Origin: Granulicella sp. S156
GTDB taxonomy: Bacteria; Acidobacteriota; Terriglobia; Terriglobales; Acidobacteriaceae
NCBI RefSeq assembly: GCF_009766105.1
Contig: NZ_LMUH01000006.1
Span: 62,001 to 126,000, forward strand
Direction: 5' to 3'
Length of the DNA stretch: 64,000 bases
In this document: positions 53,781-62,231 of the stretch, one piece after another
Layout of the letters: the number at the start of each line of letters is the position of its first letter
Numbering within the stretch: position 1 is the stretch's first letter
Translations under genes and position numbers: made by a program
Notes under the pieces: generated by a model
Database searches by the model: none
The model's input: the letters and a program-made list of their open reading frames with translations, nothing else
Told to the model about the DNA's origin: nothing

Positions 53781-54133
53781 TGACATCCTCGCATGACGGC
53801 GAACCACGCCAGCGAGAGGATGAGTGATCCGATGATGCCGATGGCGATCACAGGACTACGCGTGGCCGGGGTGGCGCTTGAGTGGCTGTGTTCATGCGGT
53901 GCTTCGGGGTTGTACGTGATGGGGAAGAGATGGCCCTGCGGGATGGCGGTCTCTGAGTAAAACTCGCCCGTATGGAGTTCATCGTTGGCCCAGTAGTTGA
54001 ACGAGATGCGAAAGTGTTTGTCGGAGGGAACTCCGAAGGCGAGGGCGCGGCCTGCGCCAAACTCGTACTTGCAGGCGGTAACGGTGGCCATCGCTTCAGG
54101 CCAGAGAGCGTCGGGAGTGGTTTGAGATTTCAA
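53777..54133 (-). CDS. DUF3592-type membrane protein
   Basis: 118 residues. A cytoplasmic or periplasmic domain with the DUF3592-like features (ATVTACKYEFGAGRAL, HFRISFNYWANDELHTGEFYS, GHLFPITYNPEAPHEHSHS) precedes one membrane span near the C-terminus (VIAIGIIGSLILSLAWFAVM). Function unknown. The ATG overlaps the stop of the upstream nicotinamidase gene (ATGA), so it is translationally coupled. Confidence 0.7.
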   Translation of the reverse strand: MKSQTTPDALWPEAMATVTACKYEFGAGRALAFGVPSDKHFRISFNYWANDELHTGEFYSETAIPQGHLFPITYNPEAPHEHSHSSATPATRSPVIAIGIIGSLILSLAWFAVMRGCH

Positions 54134-54765
54134 TCGCGTAGCGCTGAGGATGTGATGCGCTGAACGCTTTGCGCGGCGAAGGCATTGTTGGTCGCATCGA
54201 TGGTGCCTGGCAAGCCGACGGCGCGGCTGAGGTCTTCGACGACGAGCACCTCAAAGCCCAGCTTTACGGCAGCAAGCGCCGAGTATCCCACGCAGAAGTC
54301 GTACGCTAGCCCCGTCAGAAAGAGCCGTTGTAGCCCTCGCTCACGGAGATAGCCGGCCAGTCCCGTCGGGGTGGTGCGATCGTTTTCGGTAAAAGCAGAG
54401 TAGCTGTCGATGTTCTGGCGAAACCCCTTGCGCAAGATGAGTTCGGCGTGTGGGATATCGAGGCCGGGGTGGAGTTCCGCGCCGCGCGAACCCTGGAGGC
54501 AGTGGTCGGGCCAGAGGGTCTGGGTGCCGTAAGGGGCTTCCACGGTGCTGAAGAAGGGCTGCTTGCCATGGGTGCTGGCGAAGGAGATGTGTCCCCGCGG
54601 ATGCCAGTCCTGCGTGAGGATGACATGCTCAAACTTCGCGGCAAGCTCGTTGATGCCGGGGATGATGGCATCGCCGTCTTTGACGGCTAGCGCGCCACCA
54701 GGCAGGAAGTCGTTCTGCATGTCGATGACGAGGAGGGCGTCGGTGGAGCGGAGGCTCAGGCTCAT
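54130..54765 (-). CDS. pncA: Nicotinamidase PncA
   Basis: 211-residue isochorismatase-fold amidohydrolase converting nicotinamide to nicotinic acid for NAD salvage. Catalytic residues are recognisable: Asp in VIDMQNDFLPGG, Lys in LRKGF, and Cys in GLAYDFCVGYSALAA. The metal motif DWHPRGHISF is intact. ATG 54765 (MSLSLRS) is chosen, and the upstream extension lacks similarity. It is the upstream partner of the DUF3592 gene. Confidence 0.92.
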   Translation of the reverse strand: MSLSLRSTDALLVIDMQNDFLPGGALAVKDGDAIIPGINELAAKFEHVILTQDWHPRGHISFASTHGKQPFFSTVEAPYGTQTLWPDHCLQGSRGAELHPGLDIPHAELILRKGFRQNIDSYSAFTENDRTTPTGLAGYLRERGLQRLFLTGLAYDFCVGYSALAAVKLGFEVLVVEDLSRAVGLPGTIDATNNAFAAQSVQRITSSALRD

Positions 54766-54820
54766 AGAACGATTGTACGAACTGGGGATGGTGGTGTCGG
54801 ACTCCAATGGTTTTTAAGTC

Positions 54821-54928
54821 TTTGCTTTTCGCCGTCATCCTGAGCCAACGGCGAAGGACCCCCGCATTGGTGCTGCCACCAATGCGGGGGTCCTTCAGCT
54901 ACGCTTCAGGATGACGGCGAAAAGCAAA
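54821..54928. repeat. Nested CGCCGTCATCC hairpin repeat (second copy)
   Basis: Outer arms of 23 bp (54821-54843 and 54906-54928, starting TTTGCTTTTCGCCGTCATCC) are perfect complements. Inside, GGACCCCCGCATTGGTG pairs with CACCAATGCGGGGGTCC. Same architecture as 46249-46395 with different loop sequence. It lies between the SDR stop and the pncA start, both reverse strand. Confidence 0.88.
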
Positions 54929-54954
54929 CAAAGGCATCCGCAATCGCGCATCGC

Positions 54955-55704
54955 TTACTGCAACCCACCGGACGCGAGGATAATATCTCCGGTCAACCAG
55001 CTTGAGTCATCCGATGCCAAGAAGACGGCGAGTGGCGCGATGTCCTCCGGCTTGGCGAAGCGGCCGAGCGGGGTTTGCGCGATCATCTGCTTCTCAAAGT
55101 CGCTGCCGGCAAGCCCTATGGCCTGGTAGCCCTCGGTCTCTGTGGCGCCTGGGTTGATGGAGTTGACGCGGATCTTCTTCGCGCCTAGCTCCTTGGCGAG
55201 CACACCGGTGATCGCGTCGACGGCACCCTTGGTCGCTGTATAGAGCGCGGTTTGGGGCGGAGTCTGCCGGCTCGCAACCGAGCCGATGTTGATCACGCTT
55301 CCGCCGTTGGGTCCGAAGTGTTTTACGGCCTCTTGCGTGGCCAGGAACAGGCCAAGGACGTTGGTGTTGAAGTGCCAGTGGAAGTCCTCTTCCGTAGCTG
55401 TCTCCAGCGAAGCGAACTTATAGACGCCGGCGTTGTTGACGAGTACATCGAGCGATCCGAAGGCCTTCTTGGTCTCGGCAAAGAGTCGCGTTACATCGGC
55501 GCTCTTCGAGACGTCCCCCTGGACCGCGATGGCTTTGCCGCCGGCCTTGGTAATCTCTGCGACGACCTGGTCTGCGCCTTGCTTGCTGGAGGCATAGTTC
55601 ACAACAACAGAGGCTCCCGCTGCCGCCAGGCCCTTTGCGATTCCCGCGCCAATACCTTTGGACGCGCCTGTAACGACGGCCACTTTTCCTTTGAGCTTGC
55701 TCAT
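54955..55704 (-). CDS. SDR-family oxidoreductase (3-oxoacyl-ACP reductase-like)
   Basis: 249-residue classical short-chain dehydrogenase. The cofactor motif TGASKGIGAGIA is at about 12-23, NNAG at about 89, the catalytic Ser in INIGSVAS, the YxxxK in YTATK near 156, and the PG motif in INPGATETEG. The substrate is unknown. ATG 55704 has a clear AGGAG. The strong dyad at 55721-55750 lies immediately upstream and an ArsR regulator is 90 bp further upstream on the same strand. Confidence 0.9.
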   Translation of the reverse strand: MSKLKGKVAVVTGASKGIGAGIAKGLAAAGASVVVNYASSKQGADQVVAEITKAGGKAIAVQGDVSKSADVTRLFAETKKAFGSLDVLVNNAGVYKFASLETATEEDFHWHFNTNVLGLFLATQEAVKHFGPNGGSVINIGSVASRQTPPQTALYTATKGAVDAITGVLAKELGAKKIRVNSINPGATETEGYQAIGLAGSDFEKQMIAQTPLGRFAKPEDIAPLAVFLASDDSSWLTGDIILASGGLQ

Positions 55705-55720
55705 TCGAAATCTCCTGTAT

Positions 55721-55750
55721 TGATTAGACACTTTGATAAGTGTCTAATCA
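55721..55750. promoter_or_regulatory. Perfect 13-bp dyad upstream of the SDR gene
   Basis: TGATTAGACACTT (55721-55733) and AAGTGTCTAATCA (55738-55750) are perfect complements around a TGAT centre, 17 bp before the SDR start and between the SDR and ArsR genes. It is likely the operator of a regulator, possibly the ArsR-type protein, though a TetR or HxlR regulator elsewhere would also fit. Confidence 0.6.
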
Positions 55751-55793
55751 TATGAGAGTTCGATGTCAGGGAAAGTGGTTGGATTCTACGAAA

Positions 55794-56087
55794 TTAAATT
55801 GTGGCGAGCTGGTCGAGGTAGGCTCGCAGGACATCGCGCTGCAGGATGAGGTTGGCAAACTTGCCTTCGCGGACGATCTGCAGAAGGCCCGCCGTCTCTA
55901 ACTCTTTGATATGGTGCGAGAGTGTAGCGGCTGTGATGCGATGTTTCTTGTGCAGGGTCATACAGGGAGTCGGTTCGGCCTGGGCGCCGAGTTCCTGCAG
56001 AATTCTCACGCGGCGCGGTTCCGCGAGCGCACGGGCGATCAACTCGAGCTGGCGGGCGGTTAGCCGCGGCTGTTTGACGGGAGCCAT
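55794..56087 (-). CDS. ArsR/SmtB-like winged-helix regulator
   Basis: 97 residues. A winged helix-turn-helix with [17 protein letters not shown], a recognition helix in [19 protein letters not shown] and wing [11 protein letters not shown] matches ArsR-type repressors. The metal-binding ELCVCDL motif of SmtB/ArsR is not present, so it probably senses something else. ATG 56087 is used. The much longer open frame reaching 56918 is not coding beyond it. Divergent from the carboxyltransferase gene. Confidence 0.82.
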   Translation of the reverse strand: MAPVKQPRLTARQLELIARALAEPRRVRILQELGAQAEPTPCMTLHKKHRITAATLSHHIKELETAGLLQIVREGKFANLILQRDVLRAYLDQLATI

Positions 56088-56151
56088 AAATTCAACATAC
56101 ACCGGATAGGAATGCGGTGATGCTATCCTTGCGAGTTCTTTGGATGGTGCG

Positions 56152-57885
56152 ATGGCAGAAGATTTGAAAGCGGCAAATAATCTGGAATCAAAGCTCGATA
56201 GCGGCTCGGTGCGGTTTGGAGCCAACCGTGCGGCGATGGTGGCGCTGCTCGGCGAAATGCGCTCGGAAGAGGGCACGATCCGCGAGGGCGGCGGTGCAAA
56301 AGCTGCTGACGCCCAGCATGCGAAGGGTCGATTGACGGTGCGCGAGCGGCTGGCGTTGCTGCTCGATAAGGATTCGGAGTGGACAGAGTTGGGCCTATGG
56401 GCTGCGCATGGAATGTATGCGGAGTTCGGTGGCGCGCCGGGTGCTGGCGTGGTGACGGGGCTGGGGCGCGTCGAGGGGCGGCTGTGCATGATCGTCGCCA
56501 ACGATGCGACGGTGAAGGCTGGCGCGTTCTTTCCGATGACCGCCAAGAAGGTGCTGCGGGCGCAGACGATTGCGCTGGAGAATCGTATACCGACGCTGTA
56601 TCTCGTGGACTCTTCGGGCGTGTTTCTGCCCCTGCAGGAGGATGTGTTTCCCGACCAGGACGACTTTGGGCGGGTCTTTCGCAACAACGCGGTGATGAGT
56701 TCGCTGGGCGTACCGCAGATAACGGCCATCATGGGGATGTGTGTTGCGGGGGGAGCGTATCTGCCGGTGATGACGGATACCGTTCTGATGACGGAGGGTT
56801 CTGGATTGTTCCTTGCCGGTCCTGCGCTGGTGCAGGCGGCGATCGGGCAGAAGACTCCGGCGGAGGAGCTTGGTGGTGCGCAGATGCACGCGGAGATATC
56901 GGGCACGGTGGACTTCAAGGAGCCGAACGATCATCTGTGCATCGCGCGCCTGCGGTCACTGGTAGGGAAGTTGGGGCGCAGGGGACAGCAGACGACAGAC
57001 GACGAGGTGTTCAGTCGTGTAGCGTTCGATCCGGGAAAGGATGCTCCGCGATTCTCTGCGGAGGACTTATATGGGCTGATGGATCCGGCGAAGGCTGCGA
57101 CCAACAGCTATGACGTGCGCGAGGTGATTGCGCGGGTGGTCGACCGCTCGGAGTTCGATGAGTACAAGGCAGAGTTCGGGCGAACGCTGGTCTGTGGGTA
57201 TGCGAGGATCGGCGGGCGCGCTGTGGGGATCGTCGCCAACCAGAAGCAGAATCAGCAGCAGACCGTCGCGATGGGGCCGCAGGCTGGGACGAAGCGCACG
57301 GAGTTTGGCGGCGTCATCTATACCGAGAGCGCGCAGAAGGCGGCGCGGTTCATTATGGACTGCAACCAGCAACTGGTGCCGCTGCTATTTCTGCACGATG
57401 TGAACGGCTTTATGGTGGGCAAGGACGCGGAGTGGAGCGGTATCATCCGTGCTGGCGCGAAGATGGTGTCGGCAGTGTCGACTTCAGTGGTGCCCAAGAT
57501 CACAGTTATCCTGGGAGGCTCGTTCGGTGCGGGACACTATGCGATGTGCGGCAAAGCCTACGATCCACGCTTCCTGTTTGCGTGGCCGACGGCACGGTAT
57601 GCGGTGATGAGTGGAGCGTCAGCTGCGAATACTCTGGTGGAGGTACGGGTAAAACAGCTGGAGCGCGCGGGCAAGGTTTTGTCGGCGGAGGAGAAGGCGG
57701 GAATCTACGACGAGATTAAGGCCACCTATGATGCGCAGGCCGATCCCCGGTATGGAGCGGCGAGATTGTGGATCGATGCGATCATCGACCCGGCAAAGAC
57801 ACGTGAGGTGCTGATGACGGCATTGGAGGCTTGTGCCCTCAATCCCGAAGTGCCGAGATTTAATCCAGGAGTGCTGCAGACATGA
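56152..57885 (+). CDS. Acyl-CoA carboxylase carboxyltransferase (beta) subunit
   Basis: 577-residue carboxyltransferase of the methylcrotonyl-/propionyl-/geranyl-CoA carboxylase beta family. N- and C-terminal crotonase-like halves carry [10 protein letters not shown]-like [41 protein letters not shown] and [31 protein letters not shown]. It resembles methylcrotonyl-CoA carboxylase beta most ([15 protein letters not shown]), the leucine catabolism enzyme, but no biotin-carrying alpha subunit is nearby. ATG 56152 is preferred over TTG 56140. It opens the liu-like set. Confidence 0.85.
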   Translation: MAEDLKAANNLESKLDSGSVRFGANRAAMVALLGEMRSEEGTIREGGGAKAADAQHAKGRLTVRERLALLLDKDSEWTELGLWAAHGMYAEFGGAPGAGVVTGLGRVEGRLCMIVANDATVKAGAFFPMTAKKVLRAQTIALENRIPTLYLVDSSGVFLPLQEDVFPDQDDFGRVFRNNAVMSSLGVPQITAIMGMCVAGGAYLPVMTDTVLMTEGSGLFLAGPALVQAAIGQKTPAEELGGAQMHAEISGTVDFKEPNDHLCIARLRSLVGKLGRRGQQTTDDEVFSRVAFDPGKDAPRFSAEDLYGLMDPAKAATNSYDVREVIARVVDRSEFDEYKAEFGRTLVCGYARIGGRAVGIVANQKQNQQQTVAMGPQAGTKRTEFGGVIYTESAQKAARFIMDCNQQLVPLLFLHDVNGFMVGKDAEWSGIIRAGAKMVSAVSTSVVPKITVILGGSFGAGHYAMCGKAYDPRFLFAWPTARYAVMSGASAANTLVEVRVKQLERAGKVLSAEEKAGIYDEIKATYDAQADPRYGAARLWIDAIIDPAKTREVLMTALEACALNPEVPRFNPGVLQT

Positions 57886-57945
57886 AGCTGCCTGTAACAG
57901 TATGAAAAGCATCCGTAAAGATAGCGGTCAGAGACAGAGGTTAAT

Positions 57946-58809
57946 TTGGTAAAGATTATTGAATGTCCGCGAGATGCCTGGCAGGGATTGCCGAAGGTAA
58001 TGCCGCCTGAGGTGAAGGCGCAGTATCTGCGTGCGCTGATAGAGGCCGGATTCACGACGATCGATGCGGTGAGCTTCGTATCGGAGAAGGCTGTGCCGCA
58101 GATGGCTGACTCCGAACTGGTGCTGGACTATCTCGATCCGCCCGATGATGTCGAGATCATCGGCATCGTTGTGAATGCGAAGGGTGCGGAGCGCGCGGTG
58201 AGGACGGGTGCCGTGCAGACGCTGGGGTTTCCTTACTCCATCTCGCCGCAGTTTCTCGACCGCAATCAGCGGCAGACACCCGAAGAGGCACTGGACCAGT
58301 TGGAACAGATTGGCGAGCAAGCCTATAAGGCCGGGCTTGACCTGGTGGCGTACATCTCGATGGCTTTTGGCAATCCGTACGGCGACCCGTGGGACATCGA
58401 CGAGGTGGTGAGCGCGGTCGATCTGATGGTGGATGCGGGGGTGCTGCAGGTATCGCTCTCGGATACGGTGGGGATGGCGTCGCCGGAGCTCGTGCGAAAT
58501 GTGGTCGGTTGCGTGATGGGAGTGCATGAGGGGTTGGAGATCGGAGTTCATCTGCATGCGCGGCCGGACGATGCCGCTGCCAAGGTAAAAGCCGCGTATG
58601 AGGCCGGTTGTCGACGGTTCGACGGGGCCATCGGCGGGCTGGGTGGGTGTCCGTTTGCGCAGGATGCGTTGGTGGGAAATCTATCCACAGAGACCCTGCT
58701 TGCGACGCTGGCGGAGCTGGGGGCGGAGCTTCCGCCGTTGCGGTCTCTCGATGGGCTGGCTGCGGCAAGTGCGGAGATTGCGAAGAAGTATGGAGCGGTA
58801 GTGCAGTAA
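57946..58809 (+). CDS. mvaB: Hydroxymethylglutaryl-CoA lyase-like protein
   Basis: 287-residue TIM-barrel enzyme of the HMG-CoA lyase family, cleaving HMG-CoA to acetyl-CoA and acetoacetate as the last leucine step. Conserved ECPRDAWQGLP, ISMAFGNPYGDP, SLSDTVGMASP, HLHARPDDA and the catalytic-loop GAIGGLGGCPFA, whose Cys is the active-site cysteine, are present. The start is TTG at 57946 with AGAGG five bases upstream. 60 bp after the carboxyltransferase. Confidence 0.87.
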   Translation: MVKIIECPRDAWQGLPKVMPPEVKAQYLRALIEAGFTTIDAVSFVSEKAVPQMADSELVLDYLDPPDDVEIIGIVVNAKGAERAVRTGAVQTLGFPYSISPQFLDRNQRQTPEEALDQLEQIGEQAYKAGLDLVAYISMAFGNPYGDPWDIDEVVSAVDLMVDAGVLQVSLSDTVGMASPELVRNVVGCVMGVHEGLEIGVHLHARPDDAAAKVKAAYEAGCRRFDGAIGGLGGCPFAQDALVGNLSTETLLATLAELGAELPPLRSLDGLAAASAEIAKKYGAVVQ

Positions 58810-58811
58810 GA

Positions 58812-58872
58812 AAGTGACAAGTGATAAGTGAGCAAAGCTAAAAATGATGGTTCTTCACTTGTCACTTAATCA
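58812..58872. repeat. AAGTGAN heptad array with inverted copy
   Basis: AAGTGAC, AAGTGAT, AAGTGAG (58812-58832) are followed by TTCACTTGTCACTTAATCAC (58853-58872), an imperfect complement. Same units as at 2323-2411. It is between mvaB and the enoyl-CoA hydratase gene. Confidence 0.8.
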
Positions 58873-58893
58873 CAGCTCTAGGAGATATCAACG

Positions 58894-59673
58894 ATGTCGA
58901 CAGTACTGGTAGAAGACGAAGACGGGGTACGGACGATCACGCTGAATCGGCCTGAGCGGCGGAATGCGCTTGTGCCGGAGATGCAGGAGGAGTTGATCGC
59001 CGCCTTTAGTGAGGCTGCTGGCGCTGGAGCGCGGGTGATCGTGCTTGCGGGCAAGGGCGAGGCGTTTTGTGCGGGACTGGACCTGTCTGTGTTGCGCAAG
59101 ATGGCTGGGCGCACCCCCCAGGAGCATCGCGTAGAGGCGAACCGCGTAGCGCGGATGTTTCGCGCGGTGTGGGACTGCGATGTTCCGACGATCGCTGTGG
59201 TCCACCGGGCTGCGATTGCGGGCGGCACGGGGCTAGCCATACTCTGCGATTTCACGTTAGCGGGACCAGAGGCGCAGTTCGGCTTTACGGAGGCGCGGAT
59301 TGGGTTTATTCCGGCGCTGGTAGGTGTGTACCTTGCGTTGCTGGTGGGTGACAAAGTGGCGCGCGGGCTGCTGTTGAGTGCCCGGAAGTTTGACGCAGTG
59401 GAGGCTTTGCGGCTCGGGTTGGTGAATGAGGTGGTGGATAGAGAGGGATTGCAGGGACGGGCTGCCGAGCTGGCGCAGGAGCTGATGGAGAACTCTCCCG
59501 AGAGCCTGCAGGCGACCAAGCGACTGTTGCGGGCGCAGCAGGCGGAGTGGCTGGATCGTGCGCTGCATCTGGCGATGGAGGCGAATGCGGCTTCGCGGGA
59601 GACACACGATTTTCGTGAGGGTGTGGCTTCGTTTCTGGAGAAACGGAAGCCGGTGTGGAAGAGCAGGGGTTAA
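58894..59673 (+). CDS. Enoyl-CoA hydratase/isomerase family protein
   Basis: 259-residue crotonase fold enzyme. LNRPERRNAL, the oxyanion-hole strand GKGEAFCAGLDLS and AIAGGTGLAILCDFTLAGPEAQFGF are typical. Catalytic Glu equivalents lie in the EARIGF region. Next to carboxyltransferase and HMG-CoA-lyase-like genes, it may be a methylglutaconyl-CoA hydratase, but sequence alone cannot decide. AGGAG in front of the ATG. Confidence 0.87.
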   Translation: MSTVLVEDEDGVRTITLNRPERRNALVPEMQEELIAAFSEAAGAGARVIVLAGKGEAFCAGLDLSVLRKMAGRTPQEHRVEANRVARMFRAVWDCDVPTIAVVHRAAIAGGTGLAILCDFTLAGPEAQFGFTEARIGFIPALVGVYLALLVGDKVARGLLLSARKFDAVEALRLGLVNEVVDREGLQGRAAELAQELMENSPESLQATKRLLRAQQAEWLDRALHLAMEANAASRETHDFREGVASFLEKRKPVWKSRG

Positions 59674-59724
59674 GAAAAAATAAGCTGGCAACAGAAAACG
59701 GCGACAACTCGCTAGACTGTGGAG

Positions 59725-60234
59725 ATGAGCGAGATGAAAGAGATCCTGGAGCGTGGTTTTGGGGAGACGCGTGTGCGCGTGCGCTACGCCGAGACCGACC
59801 AGATGGGCGTGGTCTATCACGCCAACTACCTGGTTTGGTTTGAGGTGGGGCGCGTTGAGCTCATGCGTCAAATGGGCCTGGATTACAAGAGCCTGGAGTC
59901 CGAAGACGGCGCGATGATCGCGGTTGCCGAAGCCACCGTGCGTTATAAGGCGCCTGCGCGCTATGATGACGAACTGATTGTAAAGACGTGGCTGATCGGG
60001 TTGCGTGGTCCAATCCTGCGGCTTCGGTATGCGATTGTTCGCTCGACGGATGAGCTGTTATTGTGCGAGGGCGAAACGGTACACGTTGTCGTTGGGCGGG
60101 ACATGAAGAAGCGTGAGATGCCGGCGAGGTTCGCGGAGCGTTTTGCGACGATATTGCATCGTACAAAGGGGCCGGAAAGAGGAGCATCAGATCGAGGAGC
60201 AAACGATGAGCGAGAAGAAGGTTGCACTGATTAG
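59725..60234 (+). CDS. YbgC/FadM-type hotdog acyl-CoA thioesterase
   Basis: 169-residue 4HBT hotdog protein. Catalytic Asp lies in RYAETDQMGVVYHANYLVWFE, the hallmark of YbgC-type enzymes. The rest (VRYKAPARYDDELIVKTWL) fits. C-terminal tail of about 25 polar residues is not conserved. Start is ambiguous among GTG 59719, ATG 59725 and ATG 59734. It overlaps the next gene by 29 bp. Confidence 0.85.
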   Translation: MSEMKEILERGFGETRVRVRYAETDQMGVVYHANYLVWFEVGRVELMRQMGLDYKSLESEDGAMIAVAEATVRYKAPARYDDELIVKTWLIGLRGPILRLRYAIVRSTDELLLCEGETVHVVVGRDMKKREMPARFAERFATILHRTKGPERGASDRGANDEREEGCTD

Positions 60235-60943
60235 TGGGGCGAACAAGGGCATTGGTTTCGAGACCGGGCGGCAGCTCGGCAAGCTGGGTTATACGGTTCT
60301 GCTAGGTTCGCGGGATGCGTTGAAGGGTGAGGTGGCGGCGCGGCAGCTGCGCGCTGACGGGGTGGACGCCCGGGTGGTGAAGCTGGACGTTGTGAAGCAG
60401 TCTGATATTGACGCCGTTGCGAAGCTGGTGGAGAACGAGTTCGGCAAGCTCGACGTGCTGGTGAACAACGCTGGAGCCATGATCGAAAAAAGCTGGACCA
60501 AGAACAGCACCAGCGAGACAAAGGTTGCCGACCTGCGCGCGACGTTCGAGACGAACCTGTTTGCCGTGCTGGCGCTCACTCAGGCACTCCTGCCGTCTCT
60601 GAAGAAGGCGGAAGCCGCGCGGATTGTGAACGTGTCCAGCATTCTCGGTTCGGTGAGCTTGCAGGCCACGAAGGATTCACCCACCTACAGCACCAAGCTA
60701 TTCGCGTACAACTCGTCGAAGGCGGCTCTCAACGTCTTTACCATTCATCTGGCGCACGAACTGCTTGGGACGAAGATCAAAGTGAACTCGGCGCACCCCG
60801 GTTGGGTCCAGACGGACATGGGCGGCAGTGCCGCGCCGATGAACGTGGTTGAGGGCGCAAAGACCGAGGTCCAGCTCGCAACGCTGCCTGAAAAGGGGCC
60901 AACGGGCGGGTTCTTTCATCTGGGCGAAGCAATCGCCTGGTAG
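60206..60943 (+). CDS. SDR-family carbonyl reductase-like protein
   Basis: 245-residue short-chain dehydrogenase with TGANKGIGFE-like SGANKGIGFETGRQLG (about 10-24), NNAGAMIEK, VNVSSILGS (catalytic Ser), YNSSK (YxxxK) and HPGWVQTDMGG. Closest to carbonyl-reductase-like SDRs using NADPH. ATG 60206 has GAGGAG seven bases before. It overlaps the thioesterase gene, so translation is coupled. Not directly assignable to the leucine pathway. Confidence 0.87.
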   Translation: MSEKKVALISGANKGIGFETGRQLGKLGYTVLLGSRDALKGEVAARQLRADGVDARVVKLDVVKQSDIDAVAKLVENEFGKLDVLVNNAGAMIEKSWTKNSTSETKVADLRATFETNLFAVLALTQALLPSLKKAEAARIVNVSSILGSVSLQATKDSPTYSTKLFAYNSSKAALNVFTIHLAHELLGTKIKVNSAHPGWVQTDMGGSAAPMNVVEGAKTEVQLATLPEKGPTGGFFHLGEAIAW

Positions 60944-60987
60944 TCAGAATTTTGAACAGGAACGAAGATGGGGCACCCAGTTCGGAG

Positions 60988-61785
60988 TTAGGCTGTTGGG
61001 TGCAGTGGAAGCTTGCGCATTTTCTCCCAGGCCTTCGCATACTTCCAGCTGGTGTACGTGGCATGGTACAGGTGCAGCAGAAGGCCTTCGCGACCGTCGA
61101 GGAAGCCGAGGCGGAAGATATAGTTCCACAGGAACATCAGCTGCGGGACCAGGAAGATATTGATCACGAAGCTGAACACGGAGCGGCTGGTCCTGCCATT
61201 GGCTATCAGCAGGTCCGCGCCCAGGCCGCTGTAGCGGTCCATATGCTCGATGTATGTGGAGAGCGCCGGGTAGGCGTTATGGATGATGTCGAAGTCCAGC
61301 GTATCGGCCGCGCCGTCAAAGGCGATGGTCTCGTGGACGGGACGTTCCTGAAAATGTGGGGTCAGCGCAAAGTTCGCGGCGCGGCGTCGAAACAGGCGCA
61401 GCTTCGGGTCGGGATAGAAGCCGCCATGCTTGATCCAGCGTCCTAAAAACAGGTTGCGACGGGGCAGGTAGTAGGCGTCTGTTGGCGGATTTGTGGGCAG
61501 CATCGTGCGAATCTGGGTCTGCAGTTCGGACGTAAGTTCTTCATCGGCGTCGAGGGAGAGTATCCATGCACCGGTGCACTGGGAGATGGCAAAGTTTTTC
61601 TGCGCCGCAAAACCCGGCCATTCCCGTTCGATCACGCGGGCGCCAAAGCTGCGCGCGATCTCCTGGGTGCGATCGGTCGAGCCCGAATCGACGACCACGA
61701 TCTCATCGGCCCAGCTGACACTCGCGAGCGTTCGTGGCAGATTCTCTTCTTCGTTTTTCGTCACAATCGCGACAGAGACGAGCAT
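60988..61785 (-). CDS. Glycosyltransferase family 2 (WaaE/KdtX-like)
   Basis: 265-residue GT-A enzyme. SVAIVTKNEEENLPRTLASV, VVDSGSTDRT, the DxD motif in LSLDADEELT and NLFLGRWIKHGGFYPDPKLRLFRR match the WaaE/KdtX lipopolysaccharide core glucosyltransferases. C-terminal hydrophobic part (about 205-235) may associate with the membrane. Reverse strand, 11 bp after the frataxin-like gene ends, so co-transcription is likely. Confidence 0.85.
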   Translation of the reverse strand: MLVSVAIVTKNEEENLPRTLASVSWADEIVVVDSGSTDRTQEIARSFGARVIEREWPGFAAQKNFAISQCTGAWILSLDADEELTSELQTQIRTMLPTNPPTDAYYLPRRNLFLGRWIKHGGFYPDPKLRLFRRRAANFALTPHFQERPVHETIAFDGAADTLDFDIIHNAYPALSTYIEHMDRYSGLGADLLIANGRTSRSVFSFVINIFLVPQLMFLWNYIFRLGFLDGREGLLLHLYHATYTSWKYAKAWEKMRKLPLHPTA

Positions 61786-61796
61786 GGCACCTCAGG

Positions 61797-62129
61797 TCAC
61801 AGAGAGATGGAAGGATCGTTCAGATGTTCGCGTAGCAGGCGCTCGGTGAGCGTCCGCAGGTCTTCCCCGGTCTTGGGCAGCGTGAATGCTTTGGCATCTT
61901 CGTTCCATTCAAGCTTGAATGAGGTGGACTGCGCCGAGATCCAGACCTGCCGGACGGGCGTATTGGGCGTGAATACAAACTTTGCACTATCGTCCTCAAA
62001 GAGGACGTTGAGGACGCCATTCTTTTCTTCGGCTTCAAAGCCGCCGTCTTCCTCGGCACGGATAAGGGCCTGTTTCAAGGCTTCGAGGGCCTGGTCGGAT
62101 TCGCGGCGGAAGATAATTTCATCGATCAT
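61797..62129 (-). CDS. cyaY: Frataxin-like iron donor protein CyaY
   Basis: 110-residue frataxin-fold protein. The acidic first helix (FRRESDQALEALKQALIRAEEDGGF) and strand pattern VLNVLFEDDSAKFVFTPN, then the highly conserved PVRQVWISAQSTSFKLEW, are characteristic of frataxin/CyaY, which regulates or feeds iron-sulfur cluster assembly. It heads a short reverse unit with the glycosyltransferase. Divergent from the LacI regulator. Confidence 0.85.
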   Translation of the reverse strand: MIDEIIFRRESDQALEALKQALIRAEEDGGFEAEEKNGVLNVLFEDDSAKFVFTPNTPVRQVWISAQSTSFKLEWNEDAKAFTLPKTGEDLRTLTERLLREHLNDPSISL

Positions 62130-62155
62130 TTGGAGACCAGTGTAAATGCATGCCG

Positions 62156-62169
62156 TTCGAAATTTCGAA
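62156..62169. promoter_or_regulatory. Perfect 14-bp palindrome between cyaY and the LacI gene
   Basis: TTCGAAATTTCGAA is self-complementary and lies 27 bp from the cyaY start and 63 bp from the LacI start. LacI-family repressors bind such palindromes, often autoregulating, though typical LacI sites centre on CG. Confidence 0.45.
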
Positions 62170-62231
62170 AGGTTTCGTCATACTGGCCGTCAAACGTATA
62201 TCTTGGTTGGCGACACAGGAGATGGTGCAGA

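Noticed and set aside
56088-56918. Long reverse frame continuing upstream of the ArsR gene
   Set aside because: It lies opposite the carboxyltransferase gene, whose conserved motifs show that the forward strand is coding. The regulator starts at 56087.
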